41,632 nucleotides of DNA from Anaeroplasma sp. GTDB lineage: Bacteria > Bacillota_I > Bacilli_A > Acholeplasmatales > Anaeroplasmataceae. The stretch is from the NCBI GenBank assembly GCA_022768655.1, contig JALEQD010000010.1, forward strand, positions 1 through 41,632, given 5' to 3'. The position numbers and the translations under genes were made by a program. Below are positions 16,583 through 27,721 of this stretch, one piece after another; within the stretch, counting starts at the first letter, position 1; each line of letters begins with the position of its first letter. The notes under the pieces were generated by a model. The model was given only the letters and a program-made list of their open reading frames with translations, was not told the origin of the DNA and did no database searches.

Positions 16583-18898
16583 TTATTTTTTATTGAATGA
16601 AATTAATTCTTTTTTTAAATCATAAATGTTTGTTATAAATTTTCTATTTGTCCAATGTGGTGGCATTAGTGATAAATATTTTGAATATCCAAATCTTTCA
16701 TCAATTAATATCGCAACACCTCTATCTGTTTCTGTTCTTATTACTCTACCAACTGCTTGAATTACCTTCGTAATTCCAGGATAGGTATATGCATAATCAA
16801 AGCCTTTATTAAATTTTTGTTCAAAATAATCCTTTAATATATTATTTTCATCACAAATTAAAGGAAGTCCAACACCTACTATAATTACACCATTTAAAGA
16901 ATCTCCAATAAAATCTATTCCCTCAGAAAAAATTCCTCCCATAACAAATAGCCCAACCTTACAATTTGTTGTATTTTTAAATTTATTTATTATTTCTAAT
17001 CTTTCTTCTTCTGACATTGTATTTTTTTGAACAATTAGCTCATATGTGCTATCTTCTATTGCACTACTTACCATTTCTAAATACTGATATGAAGGGAAAA
17101 ATACAATATAATTTCCTGATTTTGTTGAAGTTAATATATCAATTGTTTCTATAATCATATCAATAGAATCTTCTCTATTTTTATATTTTGTTGATATTTT
17201 ATTATTAATAATAATATCTAAGTTATTAGAATCGAATGGCGATTTTAATTCTAAATATTTACCTTCCATTTGTGTAAGTAAGTTGGTATGATATTCAATT
17301 GGATATAATGTTGCCGAAAAAAATACTATTCCATGAATAGAATTTTTTATTGTTTCTAATAAAAATGAAGAAGCATCTAAGCAATAATAATTAATATAAA
17401 TATTATCATTTATTAATTTAACAAGATTTCTATGTGTAGGACCAAAAGAATCAGCAACACGAAGAAAATCTATTATTTTAAAATATACTTCCATTATTTC
17501 ATCTTTATTTGGAATTTTTTTATTTTCTTCAAATATTTGATCACATTTTATTGTAATTTGCTTTAAAAATGCATATAAATCAAGATTTTGAGTTGTATCA
17601 CAATATAATGCTTTATCGTTTAAAAATTCACGATAATTATTGATTACTTCTAATGCTTTATTACAATCACTTCTAATTGAAGGCTTATAATCTTTTAATT
17701 TTGATCTTAAAAGCCTTATATCTATTTCTGAAATAATTGCAGAATACATTTCTTTACTTCTACTTATTAAATTATGTGCTTCATCAACTAATACCTTAGG
17801 CTTATACGTATCATCATCAAAATACCTAATTAAATGTGCTTTTGGATCAAAAACATAATTATAATCGGCAATAACTAAATCACAAAAATATGATAAATAT
17901 AAGCTGAATTCAAAAGCACAAATTTTATGCTTGTTTGAAACACTTAATATTATATTTGCATCAAAAACATCATTATGCTCAAATATTTCTAATGTTGCAG
18001 CCTTAAGCTTATCAAAGTATCCCATTGCGAAAGGACAATCATCTGGATTACAATGTTTTTGATTATTGTTACATATTTTTCTTTTTGCTGTAATATCAAT
18101 TACTTTTATTTTTAAACCATTTGATTCTAATAATTTAATTGCTTCAAGTGGTGCATTTTTTCCACTACCTTTAGCAGTTAAATAAAATAATTTATCCTTA
18201 TCCTTTAATGTTTTTAATGCAGAAAACAATGTAGCCATTGTTTTTCCTATTCCTGTTGGTGCAATAGTATATAATATATCTTTATTATTTAATGCTTGAT
18301 ATACTGCACTCATTAATTCCTTTTGACCTTGTCTTTTTGTTTTAAAAGGAAATTCAATTGTTTTTATTGTTTTTTCTCTATTTTTTTGACTTTCATCAAT
18401 TAGATTTAACCAATGAATATATTCTTCTAATAAATTAAATGTAAATTCTTCTAATTCATCCTGCTTACATATTATATTAAAGCTTTTTGTTTCATAATCA
18501 ATTACGCTTATATATGTTAATCTGAGCCTAATAGGATCTATTGAATTTAATAAGCTATATAAATAACCATATATTTTTAATTGTGCTAAATGCTCTTTAT
18601 GATAATCTATAGTTATTTCATCTAAATCAAGGGTTGTGGATTTAATTTCTTCAATAATAATTTCATCATCAATATTTAATACACCATCAATATAACCATG
18701 AAGTAAGTAATTATTTCCTAAATAATTAATCTCTTTTTTTATATATACTTCACTTAATGATTTATTATTATATTTTTCTTGTAAATAATCATGAGCCTTT
18801 TGCCCTTTTAGCATATCATGATTTGAAAAGAATTCAGTTGTTAAATTACCACTTTGACATGTAAAATATGCTAATTCTTTAATGGCAATAGTCTCCAT
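16583..18898 (-). CDS. DinG/XPD-like DNA helicase with N-terminal PD-(D/E)XK-like domain
   Basis: Walker A TIAPTGIGKTMAT, DEAH box VLVDEAHNL, putative Fe-S cysteines CNNNQKHCNPDDC, C-terminal GVGLPLI..QAVGRVIR. N-terminal HGYIDGVLNIDDEIIIEEIKSTT resembles Cas4/RecB-like nucleases. Likely start is ATG at 18898. Confidence 0.85.
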   Translation of the reverse strand: METIAIKELAYFTCQSGNLTTEFFSNHDMLKGQKAHDYLQEKYNNKSLSEVYIKKEINYLGNNYLLHGYIDGVLNIDDEIIIEEIKSTTLDLDEITIDYHKEHLAQLKIYGYLYSLLNSIDPIRLRLTYISVIDYETKSFNIICKQDELEEFTFNLLEEYIHWLNLIDESQKNREKTIKTIEFPFKTKRQGQKELMSAVYQALNNKDILYTIAPTGIGKTMATLFSALKTLKDKDKLFYLTAKGSGKNAPLEAIKLLESNGLKIKVIDITAKRKICNNNQKHCNPDDCPFAMGYFDKLKAATLEIFEHNDVFDANIILSVSNKHKICAFEFSLYLSYFCDLVIADYNYVFDPKAHLIRYFDDDTYKPKVLVDEAHNLISRSKEMYSAIISEIDIRLLRSKLKDYKPSIRSDCNKALEVINNYREFLNDKALYCDTTQNLDLYAFLKQITIKCDQIFEENKKIPNKDEIMEVYFKIIDFLRVADSFGPTHRNLVKLINDNIYINYYCLDASSFLLETIKNSIHGIVFFSATLYPIEYHTNLLTQMEGKYLELKSPFDSNNLDIIINNKISTKYKNREDSIDMIIETIDILTSTKSGNYIVFFPSYQYLEMVSSAIEDSTYELIVQKNTMSEEERLEIINKFKNTTNCKVGLFVMGGIFSEGIDFIGDSLNGVIIVGVGLPLICDENNILKDYFEQKFNKGFDYAYTYPGITKVIQAVGRVIRTETDRGVAILIDERFGYSKYLSLMPPHWTNRKFITNIYDLKKELISFNKK

Positions 18899-18926
18899 AA
18901 TTATCACTTCCTTTATAATTAAGAAA

Positions 18927-18968
18927 AAATTCTATAATGCAATTATTTTTACTTACATTATAGAATTT
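18927..18968 (-). terminator. Terminator downstream of gyrA
   Basis: 13-bp perfect inverted repeat AAATTCTATAATG/CATTATAGAATTT, followed on the minus strand by a T-run. Confidence 0.75.
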
Positions 18969-18980
18969 CTATTTAATATA

Positions 18981-21503
18981 TTATTCTACTTCAGGTTTTA
19001 CTTCTTCAGTAGTTTCTTCTACTATTTCTTCGTTTTCTCTTTCAAATACCGCTACTGTCGCAATAGATTGATCCTGCTTTACCTTAAATAAAATTACACC
19101 CTGTGTTGCACGACCAGTTTGAGAAATATCAGAAACATGCATACGAATAACTACACCACGATCAGTTGTTATTAATAAATCATCATTTTCTGAAACGCTC
19201 TTTAATGCTACTAAATTACCATTCTTTTCAGTGATATTTAATGCTTTAACACCCATACCACCACGGCCTTGTAATCTATATTCTTTTGCTTCTGAACGCT
19301 TTCCATAGCCTTTTTCAGTAACAACTAATACTTCATTCTTTTCTTCAGTTACTACAGCCATTCCTACTATTTTGTCATTTTCTTCTAATGACATTCCTCG
19401 TACACCAGTCGCACTACGACCGATAGGACGAACATCATTTTCATTAAAGCGAATAGCTTTTCCATTTGAAGCACCTAAAACAATTTCTCTAGTACCATCA
19501 GTTACCTCAACACCGAATAATTCATCATCATCTGCTAAATTTATAGCGATAATACCATTAGTTCTAATGTTTTTAAATTGAGATACCTCTGTACGCTTAA
19601 CTGTACCATTCTTTGTGACAAAGAATAAATATGCATTATCATCATCTAATGATGAAACAGTTGTAACAGTTTGAAGCTTTTCATCTGCTTGAAATTCAAT
19701 AACATTTACAAGTGGAATTCCCTTAGATTGTTTATTTCCTTCTGGAATATTATAGCCTTTTAATGCATATACTCTACCTTTATTTGTAAAGAATAAAATA
19801 TATTTATGTGTATTTGTAGGCAAAATAATAGAAACATCATCATCATTGTGAGTTTTCATTCCTGATACTCCAACTCCACCACGACCTTGAGCCTTATATT
19901 CTTCTACCTTCATACGTTTAGCATAACCATTTTTTGTGATTGTTATAATAATATCTTCCTTTGGTATTAAATCCTCATTTGAAATATTTAAATCAACATG
20001 GAATGATAATTCACTCTTACGTTCATCACCAAAACGATTTTTAAGATCTAATAATTCATTAGTTAAAACTTCAACCTTCTTATCGTATGAACCTAATATT
20101 TCTCGATATTCCTCTGCAGTTTTTAATAATTGATCACGCTCTTCAACAATCTTATTGTAATTCATTCCTGATAATCTTTGAAGACGCATATCTAGAATAG
20201 CTTGAGCTTGAACATCAGTTAAATTAAATCTTTCAATAAGCTTTTCTTTTTCTGTTCCATCCTTTGTATTTCTAATTAAATGAACTACCTCATCAATATT
20301 ATCATGAGCAATTAATAAGCCCTCTAAAATATGAATTCTATCTAATGCCTTTTGTAAATCAAATTGAGTTCTACGTGTAACAATATCAATTTGATGCTTT
20401 AAATATACATCAATCGCATCATGTAATGTAATAGAAACTGGTCTATTATCAACGATACAAACCATATTCATACCATAAGATGATTGTAAAGGTGTATATT
20501 TATATAAATTATTTAATGCAACCTCTGGATTTACATCCTTACGTAATTCAACAACTATTTTTAAGCCATCCATTGATGATTCATCACGTATATCTGTTAT
20601 ACCATCAATGATTTTATCCTTTGCAACCTCTGCAATTTTTTGAACAATACGTGTTTTATTAATACCATAAGGTATTTCTGTAACAATTATTTCTGTTTTG
20701 CCATTATCTAATCTATCAATATGTGCCTTTGATCTAATAGTAATAGAACCATTTCCTGTAGTATAAGCAGAAATTAAGCCTTCTCTTCCTAAAATTAATC
20801 CACCAGTTGGAAAATCTGGTCCCTTTACATATTCCATTAAATCCTCACTAGTTAGTGCCGGATTATGAAGTAAAGCAATACAGCCATCAATAACCTCACC
20901 TAAATTATGTGGTGGTATATTTGTTGCCATACCTACTGCAATACCAGTTGCACCATTAACAAGTAAATTAGGAATACGTGCAGGTAAAAGCTTTGGTTCC
21001 ATTTCTGTTGCATCATAATTTTCAACAAAATCTACAGTATCCTTATCAATATCCTTTAGCATTTCCATTGCTAATTTTGACATTCTAGCCTCAGTGTAAC
21101 GCATTGCTGCTGCACCATCACCATCAATATTACCAAAATTACCATGTCCGTCTACTAATGGATAACGATAGCTAAAATCCTGAGCCATACGTACCATAGC
21201 TTCATAAATTGAAGAATCACCATGAGGGTGATACTTACCCATTACATCACCGACAATACGTGCTGATTTTTTATGTTGAACATTTGAAAAAACCTTTAAT
21301 TCATTCATACCGTATAAAATACGTCTTTGAACTGGTTTTAAACCATCTCTTGCATCTGGAAGCGCACGAGCAACAATTACTGACATCGCATAATTTAAAA
21401 ACGAAGTCTTCATTTTATTATTAACATCAAGCTCTTCAATACTATCAAATTTTCTATCAACTAGAGCCTTTTCAAAGGCTTGATCCTTTGTACTTAATGC
21501 CAC
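18981..21503 (-). CDS. gyrA: DNA gyrase subunit A
   Basis: [52 protein letters not shown]; GyrA-box-like [10 protein letters not shown]. Confidence 0.97.
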   Translation of the reverse strand: MALSTKDQAFEKALVDRKFDSIEELDVNNKMKTSFLNYAMSVIVARALPDARDGLKPVQRRILYGMNELKVFSNVQHKKSARIVGDVMGKYHPHGDSSIYEAMVRMAQDFSYRYPLVDGHGNFGNIDGDGAAAMRYTEARMSKLAMEMLKDIDKDTVDFVENYDATEMEPKLLPARIPNLLVNGATGIAVGMATNIPPHNLGEVIDGCIALLHNPALTSEDLMEYVKGPDFPTGGLILGREGLISAYTTGNGSITIRSKAHIDRLDNGKTEIIVTEIPYGINKTRIVQKIAEVAKDKIIDGITDIRDESSMDGLKIVVELRKDVNPEVALNNLYKYTPLQSSYGMNMVCIVDNRPVSITLHDAIDVYLKHQIDIVTRRTQFDLQKALDRIHILEGLLIAHDNIDEVVHLIRNTKDGTEKEKLIERFNLTDVQAQAILDMRLQRLSGMNYNKIVEERDQLLKTAEEYREILGSYDKKVEVLTNELLDLKNRFGDERKSELSFHVDLNISNEDLIPKEDIIITITKNGYAKRMKVEEYKAQGRGGVGVSGMKTHNDDDVSIILPTNTHKYILFFTNKGRVYALKGYNIPEGNKQSKGIPLVNVIEFQADEKLQTVTTVSSLDDDNAYLFFVTKNGTVKRTEVSQFKNIRTNGIIAINLADDDELFGVEVTDGTREIVLGASNGKAIRFNENDVRPIGRSATGVRGMSLEENDKIVGMAVVTEEKNEVLVVTEKGYGKRSEAKEYRLQGRGGMGVKALNITEKNGNLVALKSVSENDDLLITTDRGVVIRMHVSDISQTGRATQGVILFKVKQDQSIATVAVFERENEEIVEETTEEVKPEVE

Positions 21504-21515
21504 AGCCTACACCTC

Positions 21516-23555
21516 CTAAATATCAAGTGACGCAAATTCTGCGTTTTCTTGAATAAATACTTTTCTAGGTTCAACCTCTTCACCCATTAGCATCTCAAAT
21601 GTTTGATCAGCAATAATCGCATCCTCAAGGTGAACCTTAGTTAATGTTCTAGTTGTAGGATCCATTGTTGTTTCCCATAATTGTGAAGGATCCATTTCTC
21701 CTAGACCTTTATATCTTTGAACGTCATATTTTTTACCAAAATATTTTGTTGTTTTTAATGTTTCTAAGCTTGTATCAGAATAAACATAATCAAATTGATT
21801 ACCATATTTTATACGATATAGAGGTGGTTTTGCAACATAAATATAGCCTGCTTCAATTAAACCTCTCATAAAACGATAGAAGAATGTTAATAATAAAATA
21901 CAAATATGCTCACCATCAACATCAGCATCGGTCATAATTACTATTTTTTGATATCTTGCCTTTGTAATATCAAAATCATCACCAATTCCAGTACCAATAG
22001 CTCTAATCATTGTTTGAATTTCTTGATTTTCTAACGCTCTTGATAATTGTACCTTTTGTACATTTAATACCTTACCACGTAAAGGTAATATTGCTTGATA
22101 TGATGAATTTCTACCTGTTTTAGCTGAACCACCGGCAGAATCTCCCTCGACTAAATACATTTCAGATTTTTCAGGATCCTTGCATCTACAATCAGCAAGC
22201 TTTGATGAAAGCATTAAGCTTTCCATAGGTGATTTTCTTACTGCCTCTCTAGCCTTACGAGCATTAATTCTTGCACGTGATGCAATTAAGCATTTTTCAA
22301 TAATAGTTCTTGCATCTTGAGGATGCTCCTGTAAAAATCTTTCTAATGTTTCACCAAAGGCCTTTGATACTAACCCTCTTACCTCTGGATTACCTAGCTT
22401 TGATTTAGTTTGTCCTTCAAATTCAGGATTTGGATGCTTAATAGATATTATCGCAACAAGACCTTCAAGAGTATCCTCTCTTGTTATTTCTTCCATTGTT
22501 TTATCTTTATTCATTTTTAATAATTTATTTGCTTCAGCATATTTTTTAATTTCTCTTGTTAAAGCTAATTTGAAGCCCTCCTCATGATGTCCACCCTCAT
22601 GAGTTTTAACATTATTAACAAATGAATAAATAGCAGAATTATAAGATTCATTGTATTGCATTGCAACTTCAATAATAACGTCTCTTGTAACTTCTTTTCC
22701 TTCACTATTTAATTCTTTATAAGAACCTATTGAATTATTATAAATAATATCTTGATGTAATACATTTTTACCTTTTCCTAAAAATGAAACATATTCCTTA
22801 ACACCACCATCATAATGATAAGTATTTGAAATGATATTATCCTCATTTCTTTTATCAACAACAGTAATTGTTAAAATACTATTTAGATAAGCAGTTTGCT
22901 CCATTCTTTCAGCAATTGTCTTATAATCAAACAATAATGTTTCATGGAACATTTCAAAATCAGGCTTAAAAGTAACAATAGTACCTGTATGATCAGATGT
23001 TCCATGCTCATATAAATCGCTAACTATTTTACCACGCTCAAAGCGTTCTGTATAAAGCTTACCATTACGCATAACAGTAACCTCTAGCCATTCAGATAAC
23101 GCATTAACAACAGATGCACCAACACCATGTAAGCCACCTGATACCTTATAAGCACCATCATCAAATTTACCACCAGCATGTAACACTGTAAAAATAGCTT
23201 CTAGCGCTGGTCTTTTAGTTTCAGGATGTAGATCAATAGGCATACCACGTCCATCATCAGTCACTCTAATGATATTTGCTGGATGATCTGGGTTTGTATT
23301 ATCATCTGGTAATATTTCAATCGTAATATTACTTGCATAGCCTGCTAAGGCTTCATCAACTGAATTATCAGTAATTTCCCAAACTAAATGATGTAAGCCT
23401 GTTACACCAGTTGAACCAATATACATACCTGGTCTTTCTCTTACAGGCTCTAATCCCTTTAAAATTTTAATCTTATCAGCACCATAAGATTCTGAATTAG
23501 GATTATTTCCAGTTAATTGTTCAATTTCTGCCTTTACATCCTTATTTTCCATCAC
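21516..23555 (-). CDS. gyrB: DNA gyrase subunit B
   Basis: RPGMYIGSTGVTGLHHLVWEITDNSVDEA, EGDSAGGSAKTGRNSSYQAILPLRGKVLNV, QRYKGLGEMDPSQLWETTMDP. Confidence 0.97.
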   Translation of the reverse strand: MMENKDVKAEIEQLTGNNPNSESYGADKIKILKGLEPVRERPGMYIGSTGVTGLHHLVWEITDNSVDEALAGYASNITIEILPDDNTNPDHPANIIRVTDDGRGMPIDLHPETKRPALEAIFTVLHAGGKFDDGAYKVSGGLHGVGASVVNALSEWLEVTVMRNGKLYTERFERGKIVSDLYEHGTSDHTGTIVTFKPDFEMFHETLLFDYKTIAERMEQTAYLNSILTITVVDKRNEDNIISNTYHYDGGVKEYVSFLGKGKNVLHQDIIYNNSIGSYKELNSEGKEVTRDVIIEVAMQYNESYNSAIYSFVNNVKTHEGGHHEEGFKLALTREIKKYAEANKLLKMNKDKTMEEITREDTLEGLVAIISIKHPNPEFEGQTKSKLGNPEVRGLVSKAFGETLERFLQEHPQDARTIIEKCLIASRARINARKAREAVRKSPMESLMLSSKLADCRCKDPEKSEMYLVEGDSAGGSAKTGRNSSYQAILPLRGKVLNVQKVQLSRALENQEIQTMIRAIGTGIGDDFDITKARYQKIVIMTDADVDGEHICILLLTFFYRFMRGLIEAGYIYVAKPPLYRIKYGNQFDYVYSDTSLETLKTTKYFGKKYDVQRYKGLGEMDPSQLWETTMDPTTRTLTKVHLEDAIIADQTFEMLMGEEVEPRKVFIQENAEFASLDI

Positions 23556-24597
23556 TACTATCTCCTTTTTTATTATCTATTCTTATAACCAATGATTTTT
23601 TTAATATTTCATCTGGTATTTCTAATATTGAAGTCGTTGTAATAAACGTTTGATTCATATTCAAAACATATTTTGTTAAGCTTTGAATTCTTTTTTTATC
23701 CAATGTTGCATAAACATCATCAAGTAAAAGAATAGGCTTAATATTATATATATTTTTCATATATTCACATACCGCAAGCTTTAAAGCAACACATATTGTT
23801 TTTATTTGTCCTTCAGATGCATATATTGATGCATCTAAATTATTTATATAAACAATAAAATCATCTCTATGAGTACCAATATTTGTTACCTTAGCTAATA
23901 AATCAGCCTTTTCTTTAGCTTTAAATGATGAATAAATATTACCTTCATATGTTGGTTTATATTCAATTTTAATATTTTCAACATCTAAATCTTTTGATAT
24001 ATTTACTAATATTTGATTTATTTTATCAATAAAATCAATTCTCTTTTTATAAATAATTTCAAGAAAGCTAATCAATTGCTTTGTTAGAACATCAAGTAAA
24101 ACTAAATCAATATTTGTGGTTTTTAATAAATCATTTCTTTCTCTTAATATTTTTTTATAGGCTGTAGAAGCCTTCAAATATGATTTATCTAATAAAGATA
24201 TCTCTAAATCAAGAAAACGTCTTTTATCACCTTTAGAACCTTTAATAAGATTAATATCATATGGAGAAGATAAAATAACATTTATATTTCCAATAAAGTC
24301 ACTATTCTTTTTAATTTCTTGATTATTAATAAACAAAGATTTCCCATTTTTAGAAATAACCATTTTAATTTTTTTTAAAGCAGTTATTTCTAAAGATGAA
24401 AAATCTTTATCATTTAAAATAACATGTTCTAAATCATTAATTCTATGACTTTTAGTAGTAGAGGCTAAGTAAATAGCTTCTAATATAGAAGTTTTACCTG
24501 TTGCATTTAAACCACTTAATATTACTAAAGAATTGTTGGTTTCTAATTTTAAATTATCAAACAATCTAAAATTTTTTAATACAATTTGCTTTATCAT
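23542..24597 (-). CDS. recF: DNA replication and repair protein RecF
   Basis: LSGLNATGKTSILEAIYLASTTKSHR, ASEGQIKTICVALKLA, PILLLDDVYATLD; between gyrB and yaaA. Confidence 0.95.
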   Translation of the reverse strand: MIKQIVLKNFRLFDNLKLETNNSLVILSGLNATGKTSILEAIYLASTTKSHRINDLEHVILNDKDFSSLEITALKKIKMVISKNGKSLFINNQEIKKNSDFIGNINVILSSPYDINLIKGSKGDKRRFLDLEISLLDKSYLKASTAYKKILRERNDLLKTTNIDLVLLDVLTKQLISFLEIIYKKRIDFIDKINQILVNISKDLDVENIKIEYKPTYEGNIYSSFKAKEKADLLAKVTNIGTHRDDFIVYINNLDASIYASEGQIKTICVALKLAVCEYMKNIYNIKPILLLDDVYATLDKKRIQSLTKYVLNMNQTFITTTSILEIPDEILKKSLVIRIDNKKGDSSDGK

Positions 24598-24800
24598 TCA
24601 ATTATAAATTCTTTTTCTTGAATTTTTATTACATAGCTTGGATAAAGCTTTCTACCTCTTCTAGCTTCAAGCTCATTATTAACATAAACCTCATTTGAAG
24701 CTAGATAATATTTTGCTTCTCCACCAGATGAAATAATATTTTCCATTTTTAATAATTGTTGAAGAGTAATATATTCAGTATTAATTTTAACAGGTTTCAT
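24594..24800 (-). CDS. yaaA: S4-domain RNA-binding protein YaaA
   Basis: TLQQLLKMENIISSGGEAKYYLASNEVYVNNELEARRGRKLYPSYVI, upstream of recF. Confidence 0.92.
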   Translation of the reverse strand: MKPVKINTEYITLQQLLKMENIISSGGEAKYYLASNEVYVNNELEARRGRKLYPSYVIKIQEKEFIIE

Positions 24801-24821
24801 ATTATACCTTCTTTCTATATG

Positions 24822-24850
24822 ATTATATCATATAGAGCAAAAATAATCAA
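24822..24850 (-). promoter_or_regulatory. Sigma-A promoter for yaaA-recF-gyrB-gyrA
   Basis: Minus strand TTGATT-N17-TATAAT. Confidence 0.7.
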
Positions 24851-24975
24851 CATAAATGGCTCTAAAATTGATTTTTTTACTAAAAGGTATAAATATATTA
24901 GAAAAATAAAAAAAACGGCTTAATGGGCATTTAAATAATGAATTATTTGTAATGTTAAAAATAAAGTCAAAAGAA

Positions 24976-25002
24976 AACCCCACATTTTTATCATGTGAGG
25001 TT
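24976..25002 (-). terminator. Terminator of the pectate lyase gene
   Basis: AACCCCACAT...ATGTGAGGTT stem (one mismatch); minus-strand tail TTTTCTTTT. Confidence 0.75.
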
Positions 25003-25007
25003 GTTAT

Positions 25008-27698
25008 TTATTTATAAGATTTTAATAAATATCCTTCTTCATATGTTGTATTTATTCCAACCTTATATTTTGAATTTAAAAGATTAGATTCTAAATTATC
25101 TAAGCTAATTATTTTTTGAACAAATGGTGCTTTATTATCATTTGTTCTAAAGAAGAACTCATCATAATCTAATGAACCATTTTTTGAAAATTGTTCATTA
25201 TCATCAAATGATGAACCTGTATATACTGAATCAGTTGGTTCTACCTGATAGCTACAATTAATTAGTTTTGCACCACCAGCACCAATTCCATCATTATTCT
25301 TTAAAAGACTATAAATTCCTTTAAAAATACAGTTTTCTGAATATATTGAACCATCACAGCCTACAACAAAGCCTTGAGATACTAATGCACATTTCCATGA
25401 GCTATTTATATTTGATACTTTACTTGCCACGTTTGCTGTTTTTAATTCAGTACGGTAAGTATAATATTCTGAATTATCAAATATTGAATTTGTTACATAT
25501 GCATTTCCACCACGAACCTTTGGTAGACGATCCTCTATATTTTTAAAATAACAATTATCAATTGATAATGTTAAATTATAATTATAAGTTAAATCATCAT
25601 TACCATTACCAGTATCACCACATAGGAATGCTTTCTTTTGAGGAATCGCAATGCCATAAATAATTTGTTCTTTTGTTATTCCTGCATCTCTTAATGCTTT
25701 GTAATATAAATAATTATTATTACCTGCTTGATAATCAGCTTCTATTTCTGCCATCATTTTCATTAAATAGCCATTAGGATCATCACTACCAGCTTTAAAA
25801 TTACACCAAGAAATATGAACATTTGATGTATTATCACTTCCATATGGAGCATATTTATATGTACCTAATGTATCCTGAGTTGTATTAGCTATATCAATTT
25901 GACCATCATATGATTTACCAAATGTACAATGATCAATCCAAATATCATCACTATAGCCTATTTTGAAATATGCCCAACCAAAGGCATCCATATCTCCAAC
26001 CTTTGCGGTTGTTGATAGTTTTGAATCCTCCCATTGCCACATTTCATCCATTTCAATATTTCTAAAGACAACATTTTTACAATAATTAACTTTAAAGCCA
26101 CCATGAGTAATTTTAGAGCCATTTTTTGAATATATTAATAAATCGTTTATTCTTTGAACTAATATTTGACTCATTCCATATTCTTTAAACATAGAAGACA
26201 TTGTGTATGCTGTTTCACTACTTGCCTTTGTGAAATTTTGAACCATATTTGTAGCTTTTGCAGCTTCAGATAATTTATTCCAACCTAATTCTAAATCATT
26301 CATTATTTCAATAACATGAACAGAACCAGGTGAAATTAGCTGTTGTGAATATTCTACTTTAATGTAAGGTGATTCCTCATAATATGTCATTGAAACTGTA
26401 TAATTTGGATCTGTAAATGGTGTATCTACAGGAATTTTTGTAAATGTTCCATCACTATTTTTTAAGAATAATCCTTTATTTAAAGCATTTTGCCAATTTC
26501 CTTCATTTTTTCTTGTGTTATTTCTAACAACATAACCAACCTTATAATATTCCATTTCATTTGTATAATTAGGATTTGAAAATTTCGTATCAGCAGCAAT
26601 TTTTGTAAATGTGCCATCACTATTTTTAACAAATAAACCATTACTTAATAATGTTTTCCAATTTCCTTCATATTTGTGAGCATTTTCAACCTCAACATAA
26701 CCATTATTTTTTATAGATGTTAAATTATTTTCATAGCTTAATTGTGCATTTTTTAAGGCAGTTAAGAATTCATCTGCTGTTCTTACTTGAACATATGCAG
26801 AAGTATTTTCATATATTGAAAAATCAATATCATTTCCTGATAAATATCCCATTTGGGTAGGAATATATGTGATAATGTTTGAAGCAACACTTTTTTCATA
26901 ACGCTTATCATCTGATGCAGCAAAAACTATAATATTATATTCTTCTTTGCTTTCCTTAGGTAATATATATTTAGTATCTGTAGTTACTATTTCTTCATTA
27001 TTAACAGAAACAATATATTTTGATGCATTTTCAATAGCTTCCCATTCAATCATTCCACCTGTATTTTTTACAATTGGGGATTCTAATTGTGTTTCATATT
27101 TAAATGTTAATTTTACAATATCTGAATATTCGCTATCCTTATAATTTTTTAAAGTAGTTATAGCCTTAACCTTAATTTCATAAGTTCCTGAATGATCTGT
27201 TGGAATTTGATATTTTCTTTGTGTTGTAGATAAAGGTTCTTTATCTTCACCATTAATATTTATAATATATCCAGTTGCTAGATCAACAATCTTCCAGCTA
27301 ACCTCTAAATTATTATCACTTACTGTTAAAACTGGTGTATTTAATGATTTTCTTCTATCAATTGTAACCTTTAATTCATCAGAATAATCACTAGTTTTAT
27401 TTTCAATATCAACAGCTTGAACCTTAACAATATATTCTCCATCTTCATCAAAATTAGATAATTCATAGTATGTATTTGTTATATTAGCTCTATCAACACC
27501 ATTAATATTTATTATATATTTTGTAGCATTTTCAACTTTTTCCCATTCAATTTTATCGCTTGATAGGGTTAATACTGGTTTTTTTAATTGTTCTTGTATA
27601 GGATCTGGTGTTGGTGTAGGATTTTCTTCAAGTCCACAAGAGCTTATACCAAATATAAATATAAAAAATAACAATAATAATATAATTTTTTTCTTCAT
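25008..27698 (-). CDS. Lipoprotein pectate lyase (PL1-like) with N-terminal Fn3-like modules
   Basis: Lipobox ISSCG; DDIWIDHCTFGKSYDGQIDI, NVHISWCNFK and EDRLPKVRGGNAYVTNSIFDN match PL1. Three Fn3-like modules (e.g. PVLTLSSDKIEWEKVENATKYIININGVD). Confidence 0.85.
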   Translation of the reverse strand: MKKKIILLLLFFIFIFGISSCGLEENPTPTPDPIQEQLKKPVLTLSSDKIEWEKVENATKYIININGVDRANITNTYYELSNFDEDGEYIVKVQAVDIENKTSDYSDELKVTIDRRKSLNTPVLTVSDNNLEVSWKIVDLATGYIININGEDKEPLSTTQRKYQIPTDHSGTYEIKVKAITTLKNYKDSEYSDIVKLTFKYETQLESPIVKNTGGMIEWEAIENASKYIVSVNNEEIVTTDTKYILPKESKEEYNIIVFAASDDKRYEKSVASNIITYIPTQMGYLSGNDIDFSIYENTSAYVQVRTADEFLTALKNAQLSYENNLTSIKNNGYVEVENAHKYEGNWKTLLSNGLFVKNSDGTFTKIAADTKFSNPNYTNEMEYYKVGYVVRNNTRKNEGNWQNALNKGLFLKNSDGTFTKIPVDTPFTDPNYTVSMTYYEESPYIKVEYSQQLISPGSVHVIEIMNDLELGWNKLSEAAKATNMVQNFTKASSETAYTMSSMFKEYGMSQILVQRINDLLIYSKNGSKITHGGFKVNYCKNVVFRNIEMDEMWQWEDSKLSTTAKVGDMDAFGWAYFKIGYSDDIWIDHCTFGKSYDGQIDIANTTQDTLGTYKYAPYGSDNTSNVHISWCNFKAGSDDPNGYLMKMMAEIEADYQAGNNNYLYYKALRDAGITKEQIIYGIAIPQKKAFLCGDTGNGNDDLTYNYNLTLSIDNCYFKNIEDRLPKVRGGNAYVTNSIFDNSEYYTYRTELKTANVASKVSNINSSWKCALVSQGFVVGCDGSIYSENCIFKGIYSLLKNNDGIGAGGAKLINCSYQVEPTDSVYTGSSFDDNEQFSKNGSLDYDEFFFRTNDNKAPFVQKIISLDNLESNLLNSKYKVGINTTYEEGYLLKSYK

Positions 27699-27721
27699 TA
27701 TTTTAATTCTCCTTTAAAATT

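Noticed and set aside
482-21518. TAG recoding hypothesis, prompted by the in-frame TAG in orfB and the single TAG between cwlJ and gerQ
   Set aside because: TAG terminates ordinary genes in the window (gyrB, the MalF-like permease, the 918-aa lipoprotein), and TGA terminates the SNase gene, so the standard bacterial code is the simplest reading.
18882-21871. ORFs on the + strand opposite gyrA and gyrB (18882, 19372, 19936, 21209, 21665)
   Set aside because: Antisense shadows of conserved genes in AT-rich sequence.
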